A DNA stretch of 41,812 nt from Luteolibacter sp. (GCA_021298895.1 JAJTHK010000040.1:1-41812), one strand, 5' to 3'. Numbered from the stretch's first letter, positions 22,924 through 32,433 are shown. Numbers and translations are program-made. The notes: generated by a model from the letters alone, not told the origin.

Positions 22924-22927
22924 GATA

Positions 22928-23314
22928 TTACTCTGGTTGGTTGCGCATGAAGTCGGCGACTTGGGCGAAGAAGGGATCGAGGAAGGCGCGGGCGAAGGGT
23001 GGGACTTGGGTTTCGTCCATGGCTTCGCCCATGAGTTTGAGCCAGCGATCGCGCTCCGGGATACCTATACGGAAAGGAACGTGGCGCATGCGCAAACGTG
23101 GGTGGCCACGTTTTTCCATGTAGGTGTTAGAATGTCCGAGGCGGAACAACATGAACTCGGCGAGGCGTTCTTCGGAGCCTGCCCAGTCGTCATCGGGATA
23201 CATCGGACCGATCAGATCGTCGGTGCGGACGCGTTGGTAGAAAGCGGCAACCATGGCACGGATGCCCGATTCGCCGCAGGCTTTCATGACGTCTTGTTCG
23301 GTGGGGGTGAGCAT
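22928..23314 (-). CDS. Truncated hemoglobin (group II-like)
   Basis: IRAMVAAFYQRVRTDDLIGPMYPDDDWAGSEERLAEFMLFRLGHSNTYMEKRGHPRLRMRHVPFRIGIPERDRWLKLMGEAMDE. Confidence 0.88.
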   Translation of the reverse strand: MLTPTEQDVMKACGESGIRAMVAAFYQRVRTDDLIGPMYPDDDWAGSEERLAEFMLFRLGHSNTYMEKRGHPRLRMRHVPFRIGIPERDRWLKLMGEAMDETQVPPFARAFLDPFFAQVADFMRNQPE

Positions 23315-23317
23315 GTT

Positions 23318-23344
23318 GGAGAGCCGTGCTTTCAGCCAGCTGGG
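23318..23344 (-). repeat. REP-like palindrome copy 2
   Basis: Minus strand AGCTGGCTGAAAGCACGGCTCTCC, ending 3 bp before the hemoglobin start codon. Confidence 0.7.
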
Positions 23345-23383
23345 GTTTGATTAGGAAATTTTGTAGTGACTTTAATTTGAATT

Positions 23384-23407
23384 AAGCCGGTCAAAGACCG
23401 GCTCTCC
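23384..23407 (+). repeat. REP-like palindrome copy 3
   Basis: AGCCGGTC-AAA-GACCGGCT perfect 8-bp stem, followed by CTCC; 2 bp beyond the prfA stop codon. Confidence 0.75.
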
Positions 23408-23409
23408 AG

Positions 23410-24483
23410 TTACATCCCTGCTTCTGCGAGGCGTTCGGTCATTTCGGATTTCATGAGCTCGGCGGTGACTTCATGGAAGGCACCCGCCATGATGGCATCG
23501 AGGTTGTGCGAGGTGAAACCGATGCGGTGGTCGGTGCAGCGGGATTGTGGAAAATTGTAGGTGCGGATTTTTTCCGAGCGATCTCCAGAACCGATGAGAG
23601 AACGGCGGTTTTCAGAATACGCAGCTTGTTGCTCGTGGAGTTTTTTCTCGTAGAGGCGAGTGCGCATGATTTCCAAAGCCATCTCGCGGTTTTTGATTTG
23701 GGACCGACCGTGTTCGCAGCGGACGTAGAGGCCGGTGGGTATGTGGAAAATTTGCACTGCAGAATCGGTGGTGTTGACGTGTTGTCCGCCCGCACCACCG
23801 GAGCGGCAGACTTCGATGCGTAGGTCTTCCTGTTTCATTTCGACATCGACCTCTTCCGCCTCTGGCAGAACAGCAACTGTGATGGTGGAGGTGTGGATGC
23901 GACCTTGAGTCTCAGTGGCGGGGACGCGTTGGACGCGATGGACGCCGGATTCGTATTTCATGAAACGAAACACTTCGTCGCCGGTGATTTTGAGAATGAC
24001 TTCTTTGAAGCCGCCAACTTCGGAAGGTGAGGATTCCAGATGCTCGGTTTTCCAACCTTTGGAATCGGCGTAGCGCTGATAGGCACGCATGATTTCACCG
24101 GCGAAGAGCGAGGCTTCGTCGCCACCGGCACCAGCGCGGATTTCGACGAGGGCGTCGCGGTCTTCGTTGGGATCTGCTGGGAGCAAGGCGTATTGCATGT
24201 CCTCGCGGAGTTTCACGAGTGATTTTTCTAATTCAGGAATTTCCTCTGCGGCCATGGCGGAAAGCTCTTTGTCATCAGAGCGAGCGAGTTCTTGGTTGTC
24301 GGCGAGTTGCGTTTCCGTGTTTTGCAAATCATCCCAAAGCTTCAGGGTTTGCTGAAGCTTGCGATGTTCACGGAGGATTTCGGTCGCACGTTTTGGATCG
24401 TCAAAAAGATTCGGATCGCCGATCGCTTCTTCGAGTTCACGGAAGCGATCTTTGCGTTTGGCGATGAGTTGGGTGTAGTCCAT
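23410..24483 (-). CDS. prfA: Peptide chain release factor 1
   Basis: VQRVPATETQGRIHTS (PAT motif) and CRSGGAGGQHVNTTDSAVQIFHIPTGLYVRCEHGRSQIKN (GGQ). Confidence 0.97.
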   Translation of the reverse strand: MDYTQLIAKRKDRFRELEEAIGDPNLFDDPKRATEILREHRKLQQTLKLWDDLQNTETQLADNQELARSDDKELSAMAAEEIPELEKSLVKLREDMQYALLPADPNEDRDALVEIRAGAGGDEASLFAGEIMRAYQRYADSKGWKTEHLESSPSEVGGFKEVILKITGDEVFRFMKYESGVHRVQRVPATETQGRIHTSTITVAVLPEAEEVDVEMKQEDLRIEVCRSGGAGGQHVNTTDSAVQIFHIPTGLYVRCEHGRSQIKNREMALEIMRTRLYEKKLHEQQAAYSENRRSLIGSGDRSEKIRTYNFPQSRCTDHRIGFTSHNLDAIMAGAFHEVTAELMKSEMTERLAEAGM

Positions 24484-24607
24484 TTTAGGGTAAAACTGAA
24501 AAGCTGAAAGCAGGATGAGCGTTAGCGAATTGTTACAGAATGCAAAGCCAAATGGCTTGGACGGAGTGAAACGCAGTCAAATAGAGAAGGAGAGCTTTAA
24601 TTAGAGA

Positions 24608-25009
24608 TTATGCTGCTGTCCAATCTTCACAGTGAAGATCTGGAACGCGTGCGAACTCACGAACATTTGCGGTGACTAACGTTGCTCCAGCAGCGCGGGC
24701 AGTGGCGGCGATGATGAGGTCGTTCGGACTGATGGGCGTGCCTTTTTTTTCTAACAGGAAACGTATTTCTGCATAATGGACGGCAGTTTCAGAATCGAAA
24801 GGGAGATAAGTGAATGGACCGAGTAATTCATCGATTTTTATGGTTAATTCCTTAGCTCGGTTGCTTCGTTTCGCACCAAAAAGAAGCTCTGCGCGAATCA
24901 GTTCGGTAAGGCAGATTTCGGATGAGGCATGGATTTTTAAATTATGTATGAGCGCTGCGTTAGGTTGGCGTAGCAGGTATGACCAAATGTTGGTGTCGAG
25001 GCAATACAC
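24608..25009 (-). CDS. PIN-domain toxin (VapC-like), GTG start
   Basis: VYCLDTNIWSYLLRQPN...SEICLTELIRAELLFGAKRS...TPISPNDLIIAATARAAGATLVTANVREFARVPDLHCEDW; catalytic Asp pattern DTN...E...ND...TAN. Confidence 0.88.
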   Translation of the reverse strand: MYCLDTNIWSYLLRQPNAALIHNLKIHASSEICLTELIRAELLFGAKRSNRAKELTIKIDELLGPFTYLPFDSETAVHYAEIRFLLEKKGTPISPNDLIIAATARAAGATLVTANVREFARVPDLHCEDWTAA

Positions 25010-25020
25010 GGTGCAGAAAT

Positions 25021-25251
25021 TTAGAGTTCGGAAATGGAGCGATGCGTCGTTTCGCGCGTGGGTGGCTCGAAATCGTTTTGTGCGGCACCTGCGAAAAGTG
25101 AGATATGATCCCATGCCGTCGATTCGGAAACATCGGCAGCTTTTGCTAAATGCTTGCGCGCCCAACTTGAGAGAGAAATTGACTCACGTTTCGCAGCTAG
25201 CGTGAGCTTCCGTTGGGTCTCAGAATCCAGATATATGGTCAGTTGGGACAT
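25021..25251 (-). CDS. Antitoxin (VapB-like), partner of the adjacent PIN toxin
   Basis: MSQLTIYLDSETQRKLTLAAKRESISLSSWARKHLAKAAD: ribbon-helix-helix-like N-terminus; 11 bp upstream of the toxin. Confidence 0.78.
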   Translation of the reverse strand: MSQLTIYLDSETQRKLTLAAKRESISLSSWARKHLAKAADVSESTAWDHISLFAGAAQNDFEPPTRETTHRSISEL

Positions 25252-25264
25252 ATAAGGATCATAT

Positions 25265-25299
25265 ATTAACAATTATACTTGGCAAGTATAATTGTTAAT
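25265..25299. promoter_or_regulatory. 35-nt perfect palindrome (17-bp arms), candidate VapBC operator/promoter
   Basis: ATTAACAATTATACTTG-G-CAAGTATAATTGTTAAT; contains TATAAT on both strands; just upstream of the antitoxin start. Confidence 0.75.
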
Positions 25300-26462
25300 T
25301 ACCTCGTCGCGATGACTTGTGAGGTAAAGCCTTTCAAGTAGGAGGTTTCTGGAAGGGAAATCAATACAGGATGGTCGGCACGTTGGGTGTGCTCGGCGAC
25401 GAGGCGGAGGGATTTTTTTGCATCGACTGAAGCATCGGCGAGGTTTTCCAGAAACAGTTCGCGTGAGGCGTGGTGGGAGCAGCAGAAGGTGGAGAGGAGT
25501 CCGCCTTTATCTAATAGTTTCAGCGCGCGGAGGTGGATTTCTTTGTAGCCCCGCATCGCATCCATCAGGGTCTTTTTGTTTTTCGTGAAACTCGGCGGAT
25601 CGAGAATGATGAGATCGTATTCGGGTTGGGCGGATTTCAGGAAATCGAAAACGTTGGCTTCGATGACATCGATGGAAAGGTGGTTGAGTTCGGCGTTTTT
25701 GCGCGCGGCGGCGCAGGCGGAGGCGGAGATATCCACTGCGGTGACTTTGGCGGCACCTGCTTTGGCACAAGCGAGAGCGAAGCCACCTTGGTTGGTAAAA
25801 CAATCGAGGACGCGAAGACCTTTTGAAAATTTGGAGACTTCGTTGTGGGCTTGAAGTTGATCCAGATAGAGGCCGGTTTTCTGTCCATCGACCAGATCGA
25901 TTTCAAAATCCAATCCGTTGGCGTGAACCATGAATGGGCCGGGGTTTTCGCCATACATAAGTTCGATGCACGGCTCCATGCCTTCGGCTTTGCGTGAGGA
26001 TGAATCGTTGCGGAGGGTGATGGATTTTGGTGCGAGGACTTCAATCAATGCATCGCGGATCAAATCTTTGCGAAGATCCATGGCGAGGGTGAGGGTTTGG
26101 ACAGCGAGGTGATCGCCATATCGATCGACGATAAGGCCGGGGATGCCATCAGACTCCGACCACACAACGCGGCAAAGAGTTTCATCGAGATTTGGAGTTT
26201 CGATGCGGAGATTGAGCGCTTGGCGGATGCGGCGAATGAAGAAATCGGCATCGAGGTCTTGGCGACGACGCGAGAAACGGCGCGCGACGATCTGGGAGGC
26301 AGGATTGTAGATGGCACTTCCGAGAGGGCGGTCGCGGAAATCTTTCAACGTGATCACGTCTCCGGGTTGGGGATTACCAAAAGATTTTTTGATTTCAGAA
26401 GCGTAGATCCACTCGTGACCGTGAAAAATTCTGGCGCGAGGAGCTATGATGAGGCCGGGCAT
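25299..26462 (-). CDS. rlmI: Class I SAM-dependent rRNA methyltransferase (RlmI-like, PUA + Rossmann)
   Basis: IIAPRARIFHGHEWIYASEI...GDVITLKDFRDRPLGSAIYNPASQIVARRFSR...LDCFTNQGGFALACAKAGAAKVTAVDISASA...LDPPSFTK. Confidence 0.88.
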   Translation of the reverse strand: MPGLIIAPRARIFHGHEWIYASEIKKSFGNPQPGDVITLKDFRDRPLGSAIYNPASQIVARRFSRRRQDLDADFFIRRIRQALNLRIETPNLDETLCRVVWSESDGIPGLIVDRYGDHLAVQTLTLAMDLRKDLIRDALIEVLAPKSITLRNDSSSRKAEGMEPCIELMYGENPGPFMVHANGLDFEIDLVDGQKTGLYLDQLQAHNEVSKFSKGLRVLDCFTNQGGFALACAKAGAAKVTAVDISASACAAARKNAELNHLSIDVIEANVFDFLKSAQPEYDLIILDPPSFTKNKKTLMDAMRGYKEIHLRALKLLDKGGLLSTFCCSHHASRELFLENLADASVDAKKSLRLVAEHTQRADHPVLISLPETSYLKGFTSQVIATR

Positions 26463-26479
26463 GGCCGGAGACTAAGTAT

Positions 26480-26507
26480 CAAATCACAAATCACAAATCT
26501 CAAATTT
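26480..26507. repeat. Short heptad array (CAAATYN units)
   Basis: AAAT at 26481, 26488, 26495, 26502 (exact 7-bp spacing): CAAATCA CAAATCA CAAATCT CAAATTT. Confidence 0.7.
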
Positions 26508-26569
26508 AAGATCGATGAAGTAGCGTTGGAGGGTTGACATGTGATGATTGGAACGATTGTTTCAATGGC

Positions 26570-27418
26570 ATGCGCGTTACGAAAGTTCCTGAGTCTGGCC
26601 CGAAGAGAAGTTTATTGGATGCAACTGAGCGATTGGTGGTGGAGAAAGGGTTTGATCTGGTATCGGTGCGCGATATCACTGGAGCGATTAAAGCGAACGT
26701 TGCAGCGGTGAATTATCACTTTGGAAGCCGTGAAGCGCTTATGGATGTGGTGATGTCACATGTCATGGATGTCGTCGATGCCGCAAGAATCGAGGCTTTG
26801 GAGGATATAGCGCGACTGGAGTCACGCGGTCCAGTGGAGAAGATCGTCAGAGCGTATGTGAACTCGGTTTTAATTGCTGCGGGTAGGGCTCAGATGGATT
26901 TGGCGTTTTTCTTGAAATTGGCGGGTCGAGTGATGGTTTTTCCGAGTGGGCTTATCTCACCAGCATTGGCAGATGGGCGAAAAGAAGTGGGGAGGCTCTA
27001 TCTCAAAGCTCTCGCTAGTGCGGTTCCTGATATGGGGGCTGGTGATCTTGAGGCGGCATGGGCCTTTTTCGAGGTGGGCTTGGGTCAGTCATTGATCAAT
27101 CTTCGCTCCGATCTCGAGCCGGTAGTTCAGGCTGAGCAGTGGATTCAGTTTGGGGTGCGAGGTCTGGCTGGGGGTGGAGTTTCTCAAAAGACAGATCGGA
27201 CAGATCAGTCAAATCCGACGGATCTGCCAGGCAAAACCGTAGCGCCTGAAATAGCCGTGGCTAAAGCCGATGTTCCTAAAGCAACCCCAGCTCCTGAGGT
27301 AGTTCCAACCTCTGAAGTAGCCGTGGCTCCTGAAGTCGTAGAAACTCCCAAGCCAGCAAAAGCGTCCAAGGCTAAGCCTAAAAAACAGGACGATCAGACC
27401 ATGTTGTTTGAGCTTTGA
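26570..27418 (+). CDS. TetR/AcrR family regulator with long P/A/V/K-rich C-terminal tail ending QTMLFEL
   Basis: KRSLLDATERLVVEKGFDLVSVRDITGAIKANVAAVNYHFGSREALMDVVM HTH; tail VAPEIAVAKADVPKATPAPEVVPTSEVAVAPEVVETPKPAKASKAKPKKQDDQTMLFEL. Confidence 0.85.
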   Translation: MRVTKVPESGPKRSLLDATERLVVEKGFDLVSVRDITGAIKANVAAVNYHFGSREALMDVVMSHVMDVVDAARIEALEDIARLESRGPVEKIVRAYVNSVLIAAGRAQMDLAFFLKLAGRVMVFPSGLISPALADGRKEVGRLYLKALASAVPDMGAGDLEAAWAFFEVGLGQSLINLRSDLEPVVQAEQWIQFGVRGLAGGGVSQKTDRTDQSNPTDLPGKTVAPEIAVAKADVPKATPAPEVVPTSEVAVAPEVVETPKPAKASKAKPKKQDDQTMLFEL

Positions 27419-27544
27419 TGGAAGCAGTAGGGGCAGATTTTCACTTTTACAGAGAATCCAGCTGCTAAAATCTTGACACCGTCTGGTTTTTCGGCAGTTT
27501 TCCCGCCCTGCGCGTTGGTACGTGTGGACAACCACAATCTTCTT

Positions 27545-27814
27545 ATGAAAAAGGATCTTCATCCAAAATACAATCCAGTCGTCTTCGTTGATATGACCAC
27601 TGGCGCACGCTTCATCACCGGTTCAACCAAGACTTCCGACAAAAAAGAAGTCATCGACGGCGTCGAGCACTCCGTGATCTCCGTTGGTATCACTTCCGAT
27701 TCCCATCCGTTCTTCACTGGACAGAAACAATTCGTGGACACGGAAGGTCGCATCGACAAATTCCAGATGCGTTTCGGAGCGGTCCGCCGCGTCGGCAAGC
27801 CAAAGGTTGGCTAA
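27545..27814 (+). CDS. rpmE2: 50S ribosomal protein L31 type B (bL31B)
   Basis: MKKDLHPKYNPVVFVDMTTGARFITGSTKTSDKKEV...SHPFFTGQKQFVDTEGRIDKFQMRFG. Confidence 0.95.
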   Translation: MKKDLHPKYNPVVFVDMTTGARFITGSTKTSDKKEVIDGVEHSVISVGITSDSHPFFTGQKQFVDTEGRIDKFQMRFGAVRRVGKPKVG

Positions 27815-27844
27815 GCCACAGAACGAAATTCTTTCGTTCCTCAC

Positions 27845-27878
27845 AAAAAAACGATGTCCTAAACGACGTCGTTTTTTT
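27845..27878 (+). terminator. Rho-independent terminator after rpmE2
   Basis: AAAAAAACGATGTC-CTAAAC-GACGTCGTTTTTTT. Confidence 0.85.
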
Positions 27879-27904
27879 ATTTAAACTCTGTTCACCTATT
27901 TCTT

Positions 27905-28681
27905 TTGTTAGCCAAACGCATCATTCCTTGTCTCGACGTCACCAATGGCCGTGTGGTCAAGGGGGTAAATTTCGTCGATCTGATCGATGCTGGCGATCCA
28001 GTGGAATGCGCGATTGCTTACAATGAACAGGAGGCGGACGAGTTGGTTTTCTTGGATATCACCGCATCATCCGATGCGCGGGAAACTATGGTCGATGTTG
28101 TTAGGCGTACGGCGGAGAAATGTTTTATTCCGTTGACCGTGGGTGGTGGAATTCGCTCGGTGGAAAACATGCATACGATGTTGCAGGCTGGAGCGGATAA
28201 AGTGGGGATCAATACCTCAGCGGTGACGAATCCGAGTCTCGTCGATCAGGGAGCGAAAGCATTTGGCAACCAATGCATCGTCGTAGCGATTGATGCGAAG
28301 CGCGAGGGTCCGGGAAAATGGGGGGTTTACACTCACGGTGGAAGAACGCCAGTGGGACTGGATGCGGTGGAGTGGGCGAAAGAAGTTTGGCGACGTGGGG
28401 CGGGGGAGATTTTACTGACGTCGATGGATGCGGATGGCACCCAAGCAGGTTACGACTGTGAGCTGACAGCAGCAATTTCATCGGCGATCGGGATTCCGGT
28501 CATTGCTTCAGGCGGTGCGGGAAACTTAGATCACATGGTTGAAGTGCTCGAAAAAGGTAAGGCGGATGCTGTGCTCGCTGCATCAATTTTCCATTTTGGG
28601 ATGCACACGGTGGGAGAGGCAAAGAGGCATTTTGCGAAGCACGGGGTTCCGGTTCGCCCGAGTTTCAGGAATCCATCGTAA
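27905..28681 (+). CDS. hisF: Imidazole glycerol phosphate synthase subunit HisF (TTG start)
   Basis: [33 protein letters not shown]...[31 protein letters not shown]...[15 protein letters not shown]...[13 protein letters not shown]. Confidence 0.97.
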   Translation: MLAKRIIPCLDVTNGRVVKGVNFVDLIDAGDPVECAIAYNEQEADELVFLDITASSDARETMVDVVRRTAEKCFIPLTVGGGIRSVENMHTMLQAGADKVGINTSAVTNPSLVDQGAKAFGNQCIVVAIDAKREGPGKWGVYTHGGRTPVGLDAVEWAKEVWRRGAGEILLTSMDADGTQAGYDCELTAAISSAIGIPVIASGGAGNLDHMVEVLEKGKADAVLAASIFHFGMHTVGEAKRHFAKHGVPVRPSFRNPS

Positions 28682-28734
28682 AATGGTTATCTTCCCTTCT
28701 TGCAGTATGCGGGCATAACGCTAGTTTTTCATGG

Positions 28735-30210
28735 ATGAGCAGGCGTGCGAAAAGAAAGAAAGGAGCGGGCAAGAACCCGTGGCTTGGGAAGGTTTTGATT
28801 GTTTTTGGAGCGTTGATTTTGATTGCGGTAGGTGGGGGATATCTTGGTTTGCGTTCGTATCTCCACAGTGATGGATTTCGTAAATTTCTTTCGGCTCAGA
28901 TTAGTAAAGCAGCTAAAGTGGATGGAAGTTTCTCGCGGTTCTCATGGGATGGTATGGCGGTTAAGACGGAACGCTTCGAGGCGACTGGCAAAGGTTTGGT
29001 GAGCGATGTAGTGGCGGAGCGCATAGCCACAGAAGTAGGTTTCGGCGGTGTTGGAAGAGGGGTCTGGGAAGTGAAGTCGACCCGAATCAATCGGATTCAG
29101 TTGAGTCTGAACATGGTTCCACTGGAGAAGACGGTAGCGGTGGTTCCATCTCTCCCTCTTGTCCCGGAGAAAAAGGTCACTAAAAAAGACCCGGGTTGGG
29201 TCCCGAAAGAGGTGGAGTTGGAATCGTTGGAAATTGGTGACTTCGGTTTGCAACTCATAACCAAACAAGGTTTGGCATCTGCTAAGGGAATGAGTGTATT
29301 GGTCACTCCGGAAAAAGGTAAGAATGCTTACAAAGCTGACATTGTTGGCGGTAAAATTTCAGTGCCGATAACGTTAGCTCCTGAGCTGCGCATACAAAGT
29401 GCCGAGGCGGCCTATCGTGATGGTAGTGCGTTTCTTAAAAAAGCTGAATTATCTGCATGGAAAGAGGGTAGAATCTATGCTTTTGGCGAATCAAATTTTG
29501 CACTCAAAACCCATGCCTATGACGGAAATATTGAGGGTGTGCGTTGCAACGAAGTGCTTAATGAAAACTGGGCTCAAAAACTTTCCGGTGATTTAATTTC
29601 GACGTTTAAATATAACAAAACGACCGACTCACAAGTTGTCTCTGGAGAATTGAAAATCACCAATGGCACATTGACTGGACTTCCTGTGTTAGATGCATTG
29701 GCAGCATATGCGGATACCCGTCGGTTTCGTACGTTACAACTCAGTGATGCTCACACCAAGTGGCGATATACAAAGGATGAAATTTTGCTTAGCGACCTAG
29801 TATTAGGCAGCGAGGGATTGATTCGTTTGGAAGGGCGGATATCGATCAAGGGAGAAAATATCGATGGGAGTTTTCAACTTGGTTTGGTTCCAGGTACGCT
29901 ATCTAAGATCCCAGGTGCGGAGACGCATGTGTTTAAGCCTGGTAGATTTGGATTGCTTTGGGCACCCATCCGCGTGACCGGAACGCTCTCCGATCCGAAA
30001 GAAGATCTTACCGATCGCTTAACCGAAGCCGCTGGCGCACGTATGTTTGAGTTGCTTCCAGAAACGGGTGAGAAAGTATTTAAATTCACCAAAAATGTTT
30101 TGGGTGAAAGCCCGACTAAAATTATCGAAAAGGGAAGTGAAGTGATTGATAAAGGAGAAGAACTTATTAAGGGTGCAGGAGATTTATTGAAAGGGATATT
30201 GGATAAGTGA
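28735..30210 (+). CDS. AsmA-like membrane-anchored protein
   Basis: Basic N-terminus plus single TM (LGKVLIVFGALILIAVGGGYLGL), then a long beta-rich periplasmic region with AsmA-like LEGRISIKGENIDGSFQLGLVPGTLSKIPG...PIRVTGTLSDPK. Confidence 0.6.
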   Translation: MSRRAKRKKGAGKNPWLGKVLIVFGALILIAVGGGYLGLRSYLHSDGFRKFLSAQISKAAKVDGSFSRFSWDGMAVKTERFEATGKGLVSDVVAERIATEVGFGGVGRGVWEVKSTRINRIQLSLNMVPLEKTVAVVPSLPLVPEKKVTKKDPGWVPKEVELESLEIGDFGLQLITKQGLASAKGMSVLVTPEKGKNAYKADIVGGKISVPITLAPELRIQSAEAAYRDGSAFLKKAELSAWKEGRIYAFGESNFALKTHAYDGNIEGVRCNEVLNENWAQKLSGDLISTFKYNKTTDSQVVSGELKITNGTLTGLPVLDALAAYADTRRFRTLQLSDAHTKWRYTKDEILLSDLVLGSEGLIRLEGRISIKGENIDGSFQLGLVPGTLSKIPGAETHVFKPGRFGLLWAPIRVTGTLSDPKEDLTDRLTEAAGARMFELLPETGEKVFKFTKNVLGESPTKIIEKGSEVIDKGEELIKGAGDLLKGILDK

Positions 30211-30495
30211 TGACTGAATACTTAAGTGATTGAAAGGGATGCCTAAAAGAGAACGTCCAAGCATTCAGTATTAAGCAGATTATAGAATTCGATCTTGATA
30301 AAGAATAAACAAAAAAAGCCGATAACAGTGGGCTACTGCTTGCAAAGCCAAACATTTGGCTGTTGTCTGCTTTTAAATGGAAATACATCTCGATGGAGAA
30401 GTATAGCAAGTTCATCAAATGACCCAATTAACTAAAATATATCCGAGGTTGCTCCCGTTTAAAAAAATCAGTAAACCATTCTCATACCAAATCCT

Positions 30496-31311
30496 ATGAA
30501 AACCAAAATGAATATTGTCGCGTTGGCCTTGGCTGGCTTCGCATTCGTCCAGAGCGTTTCCGCCGAAACCAAGCCGCTGAAAGTCATGCTGATCACCGGA
30601 GGCTGCTGTCATGACTACAAGACCCAGACCGAACTACTCAAGAAGGGCATTGAGGAACGCATCCAGGCCGAGGTAGTGCAAATCCACGTAGACGACAAAA
30701 CCACCAAACCAGCTCTTCCAATTTTCGGTAATCCTGATTATGCCGCTGGCTTCGACGTGGTGATCCACGACGAATGCGCCGCTGGTATTACCGACCCAGT
30801 TGTCATTGCCGGTGTGCTCAAGCCTCACGTCGACGGTACTCCTGCTGTAAACCTCCACTGCGCGATGCATAGTTATCGTTTTGGCGATTTCAAACAGAAG
30901 GTCGAACCCACAGCAGACAACGGCAAGTGGTTTGAGTTTCTCGGTCTACAGAGTACAGGACATGGTCCGCAAAAGCCCATCGATATCGCTTTCGTTGATA
31001 AGGAACACCCTATTACCAAGACGCTCGCCGATTGGACTACCATCAATGAGGAACTTTACAACAACATCGCTATACACGAGGGAGCGCACGTTCTCGCTAA
31101 AGGCAAACAGGGCAATCAAGAAACGGTTGTCGCATGGACAAATCTCTATGGAGCGAAAAAGACCCGCGTTTTCGGTACCACGATAGGTCACAACAATGAT
31201 ACGGTCGGTGATGCTCGTTATCTGGATCTCGTGACTCGCGGTCTTCTCTGGGCATGCGGCAAGATCGATGAGAAAGGTAATATCGCCGCAGGTTACGCAA
31301 AAAAAATCTGA
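30496..31311 (+). CDS. Secreted ThuA-domain protein
   Basis: Signal peptide; LKVMLITGGCCHDYKTQTELLKKGIEER...YAAGFDVVIHDECAAGI...AVNLHCAMHSYR...RVFGTTIGHNNDTVGDARYLDLVTRGLLWACGK. Confidence 0.85.
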   Translation: MKTKMNIVALALAGFAFVQSVSAETKPLKVMLITGGCCHDYKTQTELLKKGIEERIQAEVVQIHVDDKTTKPALPIFGNPDYAAGFDVVIHDECAAGITDPVVIAGVLKPHVDGTPAVNLHCAMHSYRFGDFKQKVEPTADNGKWFEFLGLQSTGHGPQKPIDIAFVDKEHPITKTLADWTTINEELYNNIAIHEGAHVLAKGKQGNQETVVAWTNLYGAKKTRVFGTTIGHNNDTVGDARYLDLVTRGLLWACGKIDEKGNIAAGYAKKI

Positions 31312-31338
31312 GGCGAAGTAAGTATATCTGAATTTTTC

Positions 31339-31373
31339 AAAGCGCAATCGTATCAAACGATTGCGCTTTTTTT
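31339..31373 (+). terminator. Rho-independent terminator after the ThuA-like gene
   Basis: AAAGCGCAATCG-TATCAAA-CGATTGCGCTTT followed by a T tract. Confidence 0.9.
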
Positions 31374-31605
31374 ATGGTGTGAAATGACATGATGGAAAAT
31401 TCTGCTGCTGAGTAAACAGTCTAGAATTTAATCTTTATTCATATTTTTTGTTCGGAGCTATATTCTGATATTTCGCCTACAAGGTTTAGATGTATGACCA
31501 GAAAATAAAATCTGCTCACGATCTGGTGAAGCATCTCTTACCGATACAGTGCCGGTCGTGTTTGATGTCATCGTTCTGGAAGGAAGAAGCGGTCTTCGCA
31601 TTCGT

Positions 31606-32424
31606 TCAGCAAAGGCGGATCATGTCTTTGATAAATTGGTACCAGAGATAGATCAGGCCGCGCTTGGAGTATTGGAAGTTTCCGTCTCCGGTGAGCTGGA
31701 TGATGCCGGCTTTGAGGTTGTGATCGATTTGCTGCCGCATCTCTTTCTCGATGCTTTCCTCTAATAATTCCGGATCCGGAATGAGAAGATGATCCGTCTT
31801 GAGCTTCATTTTACCGAGGAAATTTCGATGATCTTTGAGGATTTGGTGAAAGCAGGATTTTTCGCAAGGAACGTGATTCCATTTCAATTTCTCGCAACAA
31901 CGAAGGGTGGGAGCGAAGGGGAAATTGGTGGTTCTCCAAGTCTTGCCGTTTATATCTACGGAGCTGATGGAGATAAATGCGAAAGCGGCTTCCTCTTGTT
32001 CGCACAAGCAAACGGTTGCGATCGCTCGTTCTTCAGGATTCCAAAACAAGCGGAAGTGTTGATGCATGCCGGACCAATTCCAGCCACAATCGGAGACGTG
32101 CTCGAAGCCGGCTTCTTCCATGCCGGCAGCGGCTTCGACCGCATTTGGGAAAAATGATGGGTTGGGGAGTTGCTTGTGATGCAGACGGTTATCCAATGGC
32201 ATGCGCAAGCTGCGCACATGGGTGAGAAGTTCGATCCATGGCAAGAAGAACCATAAGCATGCACCGGCGATTCCAGCTAAGACATTTCCGCTGATAAAAT
32301 AGAAAAAGCAGAAGCTCGCGAACAGAAACGTTAACGCCCCAAGTTTGCGCGATAGGTTGTTGCGTGAAGTACGTAATGCCATCGCTAACACGAAAATGCC
32401 GATGACGATAAGGGTTGAACGCAT
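31606..32424 (-). CDS. Hypothetical membrane protein with N-terminal TM segments
   Basis: MRSTLIVIGIFVLAMALRT...LGALTFLFASFCFFYFISGNVLAGIAGACLWFFLPWI; start set at the ATG ending at 32424. Confidence 0.6.
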   Translation of the reverse strand: MRSTLIVIGIFVLAMALRTSRNNLSRKLGALTFLFASFCFFYFISGNVLAGIAGACLWFFLPWIELLTHVRSLRMPLDNRLHHKQLPNPSFFPNAVEAAAGMEEAGFEHVSDCGWNWSGMHQHFRLFWNPEERAIATVCLCEQEEAAFAFISISSVDINGKTWRTTNFPFAPTLRCCEKLKWNHVPCEKSCFHQILKDHRNFLGKMKLKTDHLLIPDPELLEESIEKEMRQQIDHNLKAGIIQLTGDGNFQYSKRGLIYLWYQFIKDMIRLC

Positions 32425-32433
32425 ATGAGAGGT

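Noticed and set aside
24538-24570. TGCAAAGCCAAA palindrome shared with about 30343-30364
   Set aside because: Both are short (AAGCCA-AA-TGGCTT and AGCCAAA-CA-TTTGGCT); with only two weak copies the similarity could be chance.
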